64,000 nt of DNA from positions 1 through 64,000 of the forward strand of contig CALSNM010000007.1 of assembly GCA_943787725.1 (NCBI GenBank), given 5' to 3'. Origin of the DNA: an uncultured Flavobacteriales bacterium (GTDB taxonomy: Bacteria > Bacteroidota > Bacteroidia > Flavobacteriales_D > Parvicellaceae). The translations under genes were made by a program, and so were the position numbers. Position 1 is the first letter of the stretch. Each line of letters starts with the position of its first letter. The notes under the pieces were generated by a model. The model did no database searches, had not been told where the DNA came from, and saw nothing but the letters and a program-made list of their open reading frames with translations. Shown one piece after another: positions 43,229 through 52,947 of the stretch.

Positions 43229-44944
43229 CTAACCAATTAAATCAACCAACAAAGCATCATTCGTTTTGGTAACTTTCGTCAACCCATGTTTCGTTAGGCC
43301 TTTAATTCCTTTATCCCATTGTTTATTTGATAAACCTGCTTGCTGTTTCAAAGCATTCAAGTCCATTGATTTTTCTTTGGAAAGAATATCAAAAATTAGT
43401 TGTTCATTTGTATTTAATTCCGGACCCAAATTTTCTTCAGCACTAAACATTTCTAGTTTCATCTGAGGGAAAAACAATACTTCTTGAATTGAACTTTGAT
43501 TCGTCATTAACATTACTAACCTATCAATTCCGATACCCATTCCTGAGGTTGGAGGCATTCCATACTCCAGAGCTCTTAAAAAATCTTGATCAATAAACAT
43601 TGCCTCATCATCTCCTTTCGCAGATAATTTCATTTGCTCTTCGAAACGTTCTCTTTGATCAATGGGATCATTCAACTCGGTATAAGCATTTGCAATTTCT
43701 TTTCCATTTACCATTAATTCAAAACGCTCTGTCAACTCTGGATTGTCTCGATGCGCTTTGCACAAAGGAGACATTTCCTTTGGGTAATCAGTAATAAAAG
43801 TTGGCTGGATATAATTCCCCTCACATTTTTCACCAAATATCTCATCAATCAACTTTCCTTTACCCATAGAATCCTCAACTTCGATTCCGTTTTCTTTGCA
43901 CCAAGTTGATAGCTCTTCAACAGATTTACCCGTAATATCAAAACCAGTAAATTGTTTTATTGAATCAGTCATTGAGATTCTTTTAAATGGTCTTTTGAAA
44001 CTTATTTCTTTATCACCAACATTCAAATCAGTTTTCCCATGAACAGACAATGCAACTCTTTCCAACATCTCCTCGGTAAAATCCATCATCCAATTGTAAT
44101 CTTTATAGGCTACGTAGATTTCCATTACTGTAAACTCAGGGTTATGGGTCCTATCCATTCCCTCATTTCTAAAATCTTTTGCAAATTCATACACGCCATC
44201 AAAACCACCAACAATCAACCTCTTTAAATAAAGTTCATTTGCAATTCTCAAATACAATGGCATATCCAGTGCATTATGATGAGTAATAAATGGACGAGCT
44301 GCTGCTCCACCAGGGATTGGTTGTAGGATTGGTGTTTCTACTTCAAAATATCCTTTATCGTTAAAGAAGCTGCGCATTTCATTCATCACTTTTGTTCGCG
44401 TAATAAATGTTTCTTTTACATGTGGATTAACAACCAGATCAACATACCGCTGGCGGTACCTCATTTCCGGATCCGTAAAAGCATCATGCACTTTGCCTTC
44501 ATTGTCCGTTTTTGGAAGAGGCAATGGTTTTAATGATTTAGATAATAAAACAAACTTTTTGACCTTTATTGATTTCTCACCCACTTGGGTGGTAAACAGA
44601 TCTCCTTCAACTCCAATAAAATCTCCTATATCCAACAACTTTTTAAAAACAGTATTGTACAAAGTTTTGTCCTCTCCTTCACAAATCTCATCGCGATTAA
44701 AGTACAATTGCATCCTCCCCTCAGCATCTTGGGCTTCAGCAAACGAGGCTTTACCCATAATTCTTCTACTCATTAATCTACCTGCAACAATCACCTTTTT
44801 TCCTTCCTCAAAATTTGTTTCGATTTCAGTCGACAAGGCATTAACTGGATAAAGCGCGGCAGGATAAGGATCAATACCAAGGTCTCGTAATTTTTGTAAC
44901 GATTCTCTTCTCAATTGTTCCTGTTCAGAAAGGTTTAAACTCAT
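43229..44944 (-). CDS. lysS: lysine--tRNA ligase (class II)
   Basis: [75 protein letters not shown]. Confidence 0.97.
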   Translation of the reverse strand: MSLNLSEQEQLRRESLQKLRDLGIDPYPAALYPVNALSTEIETNFEEGKKVIVAGRLMSRRIMGKASFAEAQDAEGRMQLYFNRDEICEGEDKTLYNTVFKKLLDIGDFIGVEGDLFTTQVGEKSIKVKKFVLLSKSLKPLPLPKTDNEGKVHDAFTDPEMRYRQRYVDLVVNPHVKETFITRTKVMNEMRSFFNDKGYFEVETPILQPIPGGAAARPFITHHNALDMPLYLRIANELYLKRLIVGGFDGVYEFAKDFRNEGMDRTHNPEFTVMEIYVAYKDYNWMMDFTEEMLERVALSVHGKTDLNVGDKEISFKRPFKRISMTDSIKQFTGFDITGKSVEELSTWCKENGIEVEDSMGKGKLIDEIFGEKCEGNYIQPTFITDYPKEMSPLCKAHRDNPELTERFELMVNGKEIANAYTELNDPIDQRERFEEQMKLSAKGDDEAMFIDQDFLRALEYGMPPTSGMGIGIDRLVMLMTNQSSIQEVLFFPQMKLEMFSAEENLGPELNTNEQLIFDILSKEKSMDLNALKQQAGLSNKQWDKGIKGLTKHGLTKVTKTNDALLVDLIG

Positions 44945-45027
44945 AATTTTATTAATTCCATTTGGCATGCAAAATTAATTATTTTATTGCAATCCTTAAA
45001 AAAAAGTAAAAATTTAGGAATTATACT

Positions 45028-45035
45028 TAAATTCG
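45028..45035 (+). promoter_or_regulatory. TAAATTCG -7-like element upstream of PGI/PMI
   Basis: TTAAATTCGCATTC, 22 bp before ATG. Confidence 0.4.
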
Positions 45036-45056
45036 CATTCTTAAAATTCACCTTCA

Positions 45057-46043
45057 ATGAAAGAATTAGTTGCCTTATTTACTGCACAACTCACAGAAGC
45101 ACTTCAGATAGGAAAGAATGCCAGTCTATATGCTTGTGATAAAGAATTTAGAAACGTTGTAATAACAGGTCTTGGAGGGTCTGGAATTGGCGGTAAAATT
45201 GTTGCGCAACTAGTTGCAAATGACATCGCAATTCCTATAATTGTTAATAATGATTACCACCTCCCTCATTTTGTAAACGAAAACACATTGGTTATTGCCA
45301 GCAGTTTTTCTGGTAATACGGAAGAAACTTTATCTGCACTTTCTATAGCTAAAGAAAAAGGTGCAGAAATCGCTTGTATTACATCTGGCGGCAAAATGCT
45401 TGATATTGCAATTAACAATAACTACAACCATATAATTCTCCCTTTAGAAAAATCACCTAGAGCGATGCTATCGTATTCATTGACTCAACAGTTTTTTTTA
45501 TTAAATCATTACAATTTAATTCAGAACGATTTTATAGTAAAAATTCAGAATGCAATTGAATTATTGAATTCAGAAATCCATAACATTAAGGCTGAAGCAA
45601 AAAATATCTCCAATTCAATTTCAAACAAAACAACAGTAATATATAGTGAAGCGAACTTTGAAGGAGTTGCAATTAGATTGCGTCAACAACTAAACGAAAA
45701 TGCTAAAGTTTTATGCTGGCACCATGTTCTTCCAGAAATGAATCACAATGAGTTAGTTGGGTGGGCCGGAGGAAATGAGGAAAAAGCTGTTGTCGTTTTC
45801 AGGAATAAAACAGATTATTCTCGAACGCAAACAAGAATGAATATCCAAAAATCGGTTATTTATAAGTACACCTCTACATATATTGAGTGTTATTCGAAAG
45901 GAAATTCCAACATTGAAAGAGCTTTATATTTTATTTTACTTGGCGATTGGGTTTCTGTTTATTTGTCAGAGTTGAGAAATGTTGACAACATTGAGGTCAA
46001 AGTCATAGACTACCTTAAATCAGAATTGGCTAAAAACATTTAA
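45057..46043 (+). CDS. bifunctional phosphoglucose/phosphomannose isomerase family (SIS)
   Basis: VVITGLGGSGIGGKIVAQL, ASSFSGNTEETLSAL, VLPEMNHNELVGW. Confidence 0.88.
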   Translation: MKELVALFTAQLTEALQIGKNASLYACDKEFRNVVITGLGGSGIGGKIVAQLVANDIAIPIIVNNDYHLPHFVNENTLVIASSFSGNTEETLSALSIAKEKGAEIACITSGGKMLDIAINNNYNHIILPLEKSPRAMLSYSLTQQFFLLNHYNLIQNDFIVKIQNAIELLNSEIHNIKAEAKNISNSISNKTTVIYSEANFEGVAIRLRQQLNENAKVLCWHHVLPEMNHNELVGWAGGNEEKAVVVFRNKTDYSRTQTRMNIQKSVIYKYTSTYIECYSKGNSNIERALYFILLGDWVSVYLSELRNVDNIEVKVIDYLKSELAKNI

Positions 46044-46047
46044 TTCA

Positions 46048-46746
46048 ATGACTCCAAAAGTCATATACGAAGACCTTGGACTAATTGATTTTAAAGAAGC
46101 TTGGGATTATCAAACTCAGCTTTTCGATGAAACAATTGCCATTAAAATGGATAATCGTAGAGATGAAAACAACAAAAGAATAACCAGTAATTACTTGCTC
46201 TTTTGTGAGCACCCACATGTATTCACATTAGGGAAAAGTGGAAAAGAAACGCACCTGCTTTTAAACGAAAATTCATTAAAAGATAGAGGAGCAACTTATT
46301 ACAAAATAAATAGAGGTGGTGATATCACCTATCATGGTCCTGGGCAACTAGTTGCTTATCCTATTTTCGATTTGGACCATTTCTTTACAGACATACACAA
46401 ATATCTACGATTTTTAGAAGAAGCTGTTATTAGAACATTAGCAGAATATGACATTATTGCCGAACGAGTTGAAGGTTTAACTGGGGTTTGGGTTGACGGA
46501 AATAAACCTACAGCACGGAAGATATGTGCTATGGGAGTCAAATGCAGTCGATGGGTTACCATGCATGGAATAGCTCTAAATATAAAATCCGACTTAAGTT
46601 ACTTCAAAAATATTGTACCTTGCGGTATTAATGACAAAGCTGTCACGTCAATTCAAAATGAATTAGGCAAAGAAATTGACATGAACGACGTTAAACAAAA
46701 ATTAAAAATTAATTTATCTAAAGTATTTAGTTATGAAAATATTTAA
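46048..46746 (+). CDS. lipB: lipoyl(octanoyl) transferase
   Basis: HPHVFTLGKSGKETHLL, INRGGDITYHGPGQLVAYPIFDL, ARKICAMGVKCSRWVTMHGIALNI. Confidence 0.96.
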   Translation: MTPKVIYEDLGLIDFKEAWDYQTQLFDETIAIKMDNRRDENNKRITSNYLLFCEHPHVFTLGKSGKETHLLLNENSLKDRGATYYKINRGGDITYHGPGQLVAYPIFDLDHFFTDIHKYLRFLEEAVIRTLAEYDIIAERVEGLTGVWVDGNKPTARKICAMGVKCSRWVTMHGIALNIKSDLSYFKNIVPCGINDKAVTSIQNELGKEIDMNDVKQKLKINLSKVFSYENI

Positions 46747-47185
46747 ACTATTAACTTCATTAGTGGTTGTTTTTTTTGGCGTAAATCTTACCGCTCAAGT
46801 TGTATTGGATATGACACTATCTCAAACGACTAGTAACCATAAAATTACATCTCATGATGCTAATTCATCTTTACCAGATACGACTACCGTAATAGGATAC
46901 ATCGTTAATCATAAAAAAGGAATTTGTGGAGACATCTGCGCTGGAGGAACTATTCAACTCGAATTATCTGAAAAAGTTGAAGGTTATCCACATTCTTATA
47001 TGTACATAGTAACAGGATGTACAACGGGGGAAACCAATCCAGAAATTATTTCATTATTGGTTACCAAGTTTACGGGAGAAGAAAAAGAATGTTACTATAA
47101 AGACGTAGTTGAAGTAATTAACTCTAAAGCTATTCCTTATTATAAAATATCACTTTTGGACACCGAAAAAACGATTACCAAGTAA
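46733..47185 (+). CDS. secreted hypothetical protein, overlapping lipB
   Basis: Signal peptide MKIFKLLTSLVVVFFGVNLTAQ; overlaps lipB by 14 bp; no family recognised. Confidence 0.7.
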   Translation: MKIFKLLTSLVVVFFGVNLTAQVVLDMTLSQTTSNHKITSHDANSSLPDTTTVIGYIVNHKKGICGDICAGGTIQLELSEKVEGYPHSYMYIVTGCTTGETNPEIISLLVTKFTGEEKECYYKDVVEVINSKAIPYYKISLLDTEKTITK

Positions 47186-47586
47186 TGAAAAAAGATATTC
47201 ATGTTCCAAAGGTTGAAGGCATTGGAGTAGCAATTATCAAAGATACAGCGGAGAGTGATGAAATATGGAATGTTTACCTCATAAACTACAAAAAAGAACA
47301 CATCAAAAATGTTTTGATCTCATCGAAAGGATACGGTACAGTAGATCAAAAAAAAGTAAACACATCAACTCTTCGGCATTTCTTTGAATCAATTGAAAGT
47401 CAATCTTATCGATTGATTGAACCTATTTCTGAAAATGTTTTTGGCTTATCTAATGAATATTTTGTGACTTTCTATATTGACAACATTATTTACGATAAGA
47501 AATTCGTATTTGTCCCAGGCACTATTAAGGATGAGCATTTGACCAAAGTTAGAATCATTCAAAAAGAAGGTGTCCTGATAAAGTAA
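47185..47586 (+). CDS. conserved hypothetical protein
   Basis: 133 aa ORF, 1-bp stop/start overlap with the upstream gene; no family recognised. Confidence 0.7.
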   Translation: MKKDIHVPKVEGIGVAIIKDTAESDEIWNVYLINYKKEHIKNVLISSKGYGTVDQKKVNTSTLRHFFESIESQSYRLIEPISENVFGLSNEYFVTFYIDNIIYDKKFVFVPGTIKDEHLTKVRIIQKEGVLIK

Positions 47587-47654
47587 AATTACAAAGCTTA
47601 GTTGGTCTATTTATCTTGTATTTTCTGTATTTTTACATATTAATTAACCTGTTT

Positions 47655-48251
47655 ATGCGTAAGTTAATTTTATTAATTCTCATATTAAGTGTTCAAATTT
47701 CTTTCGGACAATACACTTCTGAAGAATCAGATGAAAGGATCAATCCACTAAGTAAATTGTCATTTCAAGACAGGCTTTATACCGGAGGAAATATTGCCTT
47801 TAATATTGCAAATATAAGTGGGATACCAATATACTTTTTTGAAACGGCTCCATTTGTTGGATACAAAGTCACCCCGCAATTCTCTTTAGGTGTAGGAGCT
47901 AAATATATATACATAGGCTCTAAACAAGCAAATTTCAAGTATTCTGTTTATGGGGGAAATCTGTTTAGCAGATATAAATTTAACGAAAGTCTATACGCCC
48001 ATGCTGAATTTGAACTCTTGAGAGCATACAATCTTGATCCAAATAGTTCTTCTCAAGGAGACAGAGCAAATGTTCCTATGCTTTTCGCTGGGGCTGGATA
48101 CAATTACAGTATCGGTGGAGCCGTAAATTTGCAAATAATGCTGTTGTACGACTTTATAAACAACATAAACTCTCCTTATCAAGGAAACTTTATGTTTGGA
48201 GCACTGGGTCCTCCCATTATTTATAGAATAGGAATTAGTATTGGTATGTAA
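47655..48251 (+). CDS. outer-membrane beta-barrel-like protein
   Basis: Signal peptide MRKLILLILILSVQISFGQ; alternating amphipathic strands (PQFSLGVGAKYIYIGS...). Confidence 0.65.
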   Translation: MRKLILLILILSVQISFGQYTSEESDERINPLSKLSFQDRLYTGGNIAFNIANISGIPIYFFETAPFVGYKVTPQFSLGVGAKYIYIGSKQANFKYSVYGGNLFSRYKFNESLYAHAEFELLRAYNLDPNSSSQGDRANVPMLFAGAGYNYSIGGAVNLQIMLLYDFINNINSPYQGNFMFGALGPPIIYRIGISIGM

Positions 48252-48260
48252 TTCATAATT

Positions 48261-50582
48261 ATGAAATATTTTATTCTTATTACAATAGCATTATTTTCTC
48301 TGCATAACAGAGCTCAAACAACAATTTATAATACCTATCAATCTGAAATGGATTTAGCTTATCAGGAATATCCTGATGTTCCAAAAGGTATTCTAGAAGC
48401 AATTTCATCTACGACTACACACTTCAGTAACATTACAGATGCAACCCCAGAAAGTTGTTTTGGATTACCACATGTTTATGGCGTTATGGGACTTACTGAA
48501 GATGGGCAAGGATACTTTAAGAATAATCTCAGCATGGTTTCTAGACTTTCAGGATATCCAAAAAATGCAATAAAATCTAATCCCCAAATAAATATTATGG
48601 CGTATGCTGCAGCATACAAATACTTAATGGACAGTCTACAAATATCCTCCATTCAGAACCAAATAAAGATAATTGAAATTCTTTCAGAAATTCCGCTAGA
48701 TCATAACGTAATAAACGCCTATGCATTAGATTGTCATGCTTATAGCATTTATACTTTTTTAAACAACACAAATAATCAACAAGCATACAACTTTCCAAAT
48801 TACAACATCAATCTAGAGGAAATTTTTGGAGCAAGCAACTTGGAAGTTTTGAGCAGTTCTGAAAACACTTTCCATCGCAATGGAATTAGCAATCCAGATG
48901 GACTTATGTATGAAGTCCCTTTGATTAGGACTGCTGAATATGGACCCGCATTGTGGGTTGCGACGCCAACATGTAACTATAGTTCAAGAAATGGTACAGC
49001 AATATCAGCTGTGACCATCCACACCATACAAGGTACTTATGCAGGTGCAATTTCCTGGGCACAAAACTGTTCGGCAGGAGTTTCATACCATTATGTGGTT
49101 CGATCATCTGATGGACAAGTTACTCAGATGCTTTTAGAATCTGATAAAGGCTGGCATGTTGGAAGTGAAAACCCATATACAATTGGTATTGAACACGATG
49201 GCTATGTGAGTGACCCTTCTTGGTATACAACTGCTTTGTATACAGCTTCTGCAGATTTATGTAGAGACATAACCCAAAGTGGATATGGAATTAACCCTTT
49301 GAGAACTTATTTCGGTGATGCTACAACTGGGATTAATGTTTTGGGTGGTTGCACCAAAATTAAAGGTCACCAACATTATCCAAACAACACACACACAGAT
49401 CCCGGAATCAATTGGGATTGGGAGGAATTTTATAAATTAATAAACAATGCGACAAGTTACGTAACATACACAGGTGGTTCTGGAAACTTATATGACAGTG
49501 GAGGAGCAACAGGTAATTATACGGACGATGAAAGAGAATTATATTTAATCCAGCCCTCAAGTGCAGCTGCTGTTGAAGTTACTTTTAACTCCTTTGACAT
49601 AGAGCAAGACTGGGATTTCTTGTTTATATACGATGGACCCACACCAAGCGCTCCTCTAATTGGGAAATATACAGGAACCATTAGCCCAGGAACAATTACT
49701 TCAACAGGGGGTGATTTGTTATTAGAATTTCGTTCCGATTGCGCTACTTCTTCTCCGGGATGGGAAATAACATACACTTCAATCCCTGAAAACGAACCTC
49801 CTGTGTCTTCATTTTCAATAACCAACACCTCTATATGTCAAGGAGATAGTATTCCTATTACGAATACCTCCACGGATGCAACCTCTTATATATGGACTTC
49901 CAACGGGGGAACGATTTCAAATGATACAGCTGCAAACCCATACATGACTTTCACTAACTCTGGAAATTACACAGTCAACCTAGAAGCTTCAGGAATAGGA
50001 GGTATAAATACAAGTAGTCAAACTATTTCGATTACTATAGATTCTCCTCCAACTGCTGGGACTTATGCCCATTCTGACACTGTATATTTACCAAATGGGG
50101 TTGTCGCATTTACAAATACTTCAATTAATTCTTCGGCATATACATGGTATTTTGGAGATGGAAATACATCTATAGATATAAATCCTTGGAATGAATACAC
50201 TAACCTTGGAGATTATGATATTACTTTAATTGCCTCAAGCTACAATTGTCCAAATGACACCGTGACAATTTCAATTGTTGTAGCTGGTTATGTCTCAATT
50301 GAGAATATTCAATTTCTTGAAAATTTAAACCTATACCCAAACCCAACATCGGGAAAATTTTACCTTAATTTTAATTCCTTAAAAAGTGATGAGGTACAAT
50401 TTTTTCTCTATTCGACATCAGGAAAATTAGTCCATACATTTAATAAAAAAGAGGTTAAAATAGGTGATAACAATATGCAATTCGACCTCAATTTAATTGA
50501 TATAGCGAAAGGTTATTATTTCTTAAAAATAGAAGGACAAAATAATAACGCAACACTTCCTATAATATACAATAAACATTAA
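48261..50582 (+). CDS. T9SS-exported peptidoglycan hydrolase: lysozyme-like N-domain + amidase_2 + CUB-like + PKD + sorting domain
   Basis: ILEAISSTTTHFSNI...CFGLPHVYGVMGLTEDGQGYFKNNLSMVSRLSG; amidase VTIHTIQGTYAGAISWAQN..VSYHYVV, GHQHYPNNTHTDPGINWDW; CUB-like YDSGGATGNYTDDE; PKD; YPNPTSGKFYLNF end. Confidence 0.85.
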   Translation: MKYFILITIALFSLHNRAQTTIYNTYQSEMDLAYQEYPDVPKGILEAISSTTTHFSNITDATPESCFGLPHVYGVMGLTEDGQGYFKNNLSMVSRLSGYPKNAIKSNPQINIMAYAAAYKYLMDSLQISSIQNQIKIIEILSEIPLDHNVINAYALDCHAYSIYTFLNNTNNQQAYNFPNYNINLEEIFGASNLEVLSSSENTFHRNGISNPDGLMYEVPLIRTAEYGPALWVATPTCNYSSRNGTAISAVTIHTIQGTYAGAISWAQNCSAGVSYHYVVRSSDGQVTQMLLESDKGWHVGSENPYTIGIEHDGYVSDPSWYTTALYTASADLCRDITQSGYGINPLRTYFGDATTGINVLGGCTKIKGHQHYPNNTHTDPGINWDWEEFYKLINNATSYVTYTGGSGNLYDSGGATGNYTDDERELYLIQPSSAAAVEVTFNSFDIEQDWDFLFIYDGPTPSAPLIGKYTGTISPGTITSTGGDLLLEFRSDCATSSPGWEITYTSIPENEPPVSSFSITNTSICQGDSIPITNTSTDATSYIWTSNGGTISNDTAANPYMTFTNSGNYTVNLEASGIGGINTSSQTISITIDSPPTAGTYAHSDTVYLPNGVVAFTNTSINSSAYTWYFGDGNTSIDINPWNEYTNLGDYDITLIASSYNCPNDTVTISIVVAGYVSIENIQFLENLNLYPNPTSGKFYLNFNSLKSDEVQFFLYSTSGKLVHTFNKKEVKIGDNNMQFDLNLIDIAKGYYFLKIEGQNNNATLPIIYNKH

Positions 50583-50595
50583 CAAATTTTATTTA

Positions 50596-50603
50596 TAAAT
50601 TCG
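50596..50603 (+). promoter_or_regulatory. TAAATTCG -7-like element upstream of mscS
   Basis: TTATAAATTCGCACTC, 22 bp before ATG 50625. Confidence 0.45.
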
Positions 50604-50624
50604 CACTCTAAATTTTATAGAAAA

Positions 50625-51704
50625 ATGGATTTTTTAGATTATACATATTACCATAACACTGTTTTAGAATGGTCAATCGCCTTAGGTATTATTCTTGGTG
50701 GAGTTATCGTTGCAAAAATTCTTTATTGGTTTACAAGTACTATTATGAAAACCATAACGTCTAAAACCAAAACAAAATTAGATGACTTGTTAATTGACAA
50801 ACTAGAAAAACCCGTAATACTTATCATTATAATTGCAGCTTATTATTGGGGTGTTTCTTATTTAAACTTCCCAAAAGATGCTAATGGATTGAGCATTGGT
50901 CTTGAAAATTTGCTTTTTAAACTTGCAACTTTTGCTCTTGTAATTGACATTACCTGGATGATTTCTAGAATATTGGATGCAATTGTTGAAGAATATGTAG
51001 TGCCAATAGCTGAAAAATCGGAAAGCGACTTTGATGACCAAGTGCTTCCAATAATGCGAAAAGGTATTAGAGCAGTTATCTGGATAATGGGAATCATTAT
51101 TGGGATGGATAATCTTGGCATTGACATTACAGCAATGATTGCGGGACTTGGAATTGGAGGTTTAGCATTAGCTCTAGCCGCTCAGGACATGGTAAAAAAC
51201 ATCTTTGGTGGCATCATGATTTTTTTAGATAAACCATTTAAAATTGGAGAAAGAATTCAAATTGATGGTTTTGATGGAACTGTGGAGGAAGTTGGTTTAA
51301 GAAGCACTCGAGTTCGTACGTTAGAAGGAAGGTTATTAATAGTTAATAACAGTACTTTCTCTGACAATACTGTTGTAAACGTTAGTGCTGAGCACACCAG
51401 AAAAGTAGTACTGAATCTGGGCATGACATATGACACAACTCCCGAACAGATGCAGCGATCTATGGATATTTTAAAAGAAATTGTAATTGCTCATCCTGCA
51501 ATAGAAACTGAAGATGCTTCGATAGGTTTCAATGCATATGGAGATTTTGCTTTAGGGATACTTTTTGTCTATCGTATAAAAAAAGCTGGAGATATATTAC
51601 AAACACAAACAGAAATCAATCTTGAAATATTAAACCGTTTTAATGCCGAAGGTCTCGAATTCGCATTCCCTACACAGACTATTTTCAAAAAGGAAATGGC
51701 ATAA
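50625..51704 (+). CDS. mechanosensitive ion channel (MscS family)
   Basis: GLGIGGLALALAAQDMVKNIFGGIMIFLDKPFKIGERIQIDGFDGTVEEVGLRSTRVRT. Confidence 0.95.
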   Translation: MDFLDYTYYHNTVLEWSIALGIILGGVIVAKILYWFTSTIMKTITSKTKTKLDDLLIDKLEKPVILIIIIAAYYWGVSYLNFPKDANGLSIGLENLLFKLATFALVIDITWMISRILDAIVEEYVVPIAEKSESDFDDQVLPIMRKGIRAVIWIMGIIIGMDNLGIDITAMIAGLGIGGLALALAAQDMVKNIFGGIMIFLDKPFKIGERIQIDGFDGTVEEVGLRSTRVRTLEGRLLIVNNSTFSDNTVVNVSAEHTRKVVLNLGMTYDTTPEQMQRSMDILKEIVIAHPAIETEDASIGFNAYGDFALGILFVYRIKKAGDILQTQTEINLEILNRFNAEGLEFAFPTQTIFKKEMA

Positions 51705-51709
51705 ACGCA

Positions 51710-52528
51710 ATGAAAGAAGCTTATAAGAAATTTTATAAAAAATTCAGGTTTAATCTGAGTGCAAATAACAATCCGGTTTTTATAGGTTTTTATAAGTATT
51801 TCTATTCTCCAGCTAAAGGATCTGTTTCTGCTTTTTTAGATGAATTCTCAAAACTCCATGATACAGTTAACGTTATACAAATTGGAGCAAATGATGGCAT
51901 TACGCATGATCCAATACATAAGTTTATCAAGAGAGATAGGTGGAACGGTGTTTTATTAGAACCTCAAAAACATGTATTTCCTGCACTAGAGAAATTGTAC
52001 GCAAAAAACAACGGTATAAAAACCTTAAATGCTGCATTAGGAGATTCAGACGGAAAAACATACCTATATAAAATTGGTTTTAGCAATTCTCGATGGGCCA
52101 CCGGGCTTGCAACTTTCAATAAGGAAGTTTTAGAAGAAGCATTTGAAAATGGTTATGTAGAAAAATGGGCTGGAGTAGATAACGTATCAATACCTATCAA
52201 TAAAGAAGAACAAATTGTTGCTGAAGAAATCCAGGTTACAAGCACAGACACCTTGCTGCAATCGAATAATCTTAACCAAGTAGATTTCTTACAAATAGAT
52301 ACCGAAGGATTTGACTTTGAAGTCATTAAATTATTTTTGGGAAACACTTTGGAAATAAAACCAACCGGAATCATATACGAGCACTTTCATTTATCTAATG
52401 AAGACATTACAAAATGTGAATCATTCTTGTATAAAAATGGATACATAACAAAACAATACGGGGGAAATACCGCTGCTTTGTTAAAATCAGACAAACCATA
52501 TTTTTCTGCATTGGAAAAGTATTTTTAA
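51710..52528 (+). CDS. FkbM family methyltransferase
   Basis: VIQIGANDGITHDPIHKFI...GVLLEPQ, VDFLQIDTEGFDFEVIKLF. Confidence 0.88.
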   Translation: MKEAYKKFYKKFRFNLSANNNPVFIGFYKYFYSPAKGSVSAFLDEFSKLHDTVNVIQIGANDGITHDPIHKFIKRDRWNGVLLEPQKHVFPALEKLYAKNNGIKTLNAALGDSDGKTYLYKIGFSNSRWATGLATFNKEVLEEAFENGYVEKWAGVDNVSIPINKEEQIVAEEIQVTSTDTLLQSNNLNQVDFLQIDTEGFDFEVIKLFLGNTLEIKPTGIIYEHFHLSNEDITKCESFLYKNGYITKQYGGNTAALLKSDKPYFSALEKYF

Positions 52529-52618
52529 TACCTTTTTTTTATTGAAAACGCAGCATTAATCTCATGAGCACCTTGTGAAATTAGATTGGAACAAGTTAAA
52601 ATTTACTAACTTAAACTA

Positions 52619-52860
52619 ATGAAAGCAATCGATCTATTGATTAAAGATTAGAGATTGAAGGAGTAGAATACATATTTGGAGTTCCTGGAGAAGAGAATTT
52701 AGACTTCTTAAATTCCATAAAAGACGCGAAAATAAAATTAATCCTTACAAGACATGAGCAAGGAGCTGGTTTCATCGCTGCAACCTAGGGAAGACATACC
52801 GGAAAACTTAGAGTTTGTCTAGTGACTTTAGGTCCAGAGTAACCAATTTCACTACTTAGC
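52619..52860 (+). pseudogene. N-terminal remnant of acetolactate synthase-type TPP enzyme
   Basis: MKAIDLLIK / EIEGVEYIFGVPGEENLDFLNSIKDAKIKLILTRHEQGAGFIAAT*GRHTGKLRVCLVTLGPE*...: frameshift, several in-frame stops, missing rest of gene. Confidence 0.85.
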
Positions 52861-52947
52861 TTTAGACTACTCTCAGAATCATTCTATGTTAAAAGTTTTA
52901 ATGAAAGAGAAAACTTGTATCTTATTACCCCATTAAGAGTAAATTTT

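Noticed and set aside
52619-52860. Stop-codon recoding (TAG/TAA read-through) in the acetolactate synthase-like segment
   Set aside because: Both TAG and TAA occur together with a frameshift, changed motif residues and loss of most of the gene; other genes in the window use TAA/TAG/TGA normally as stops.
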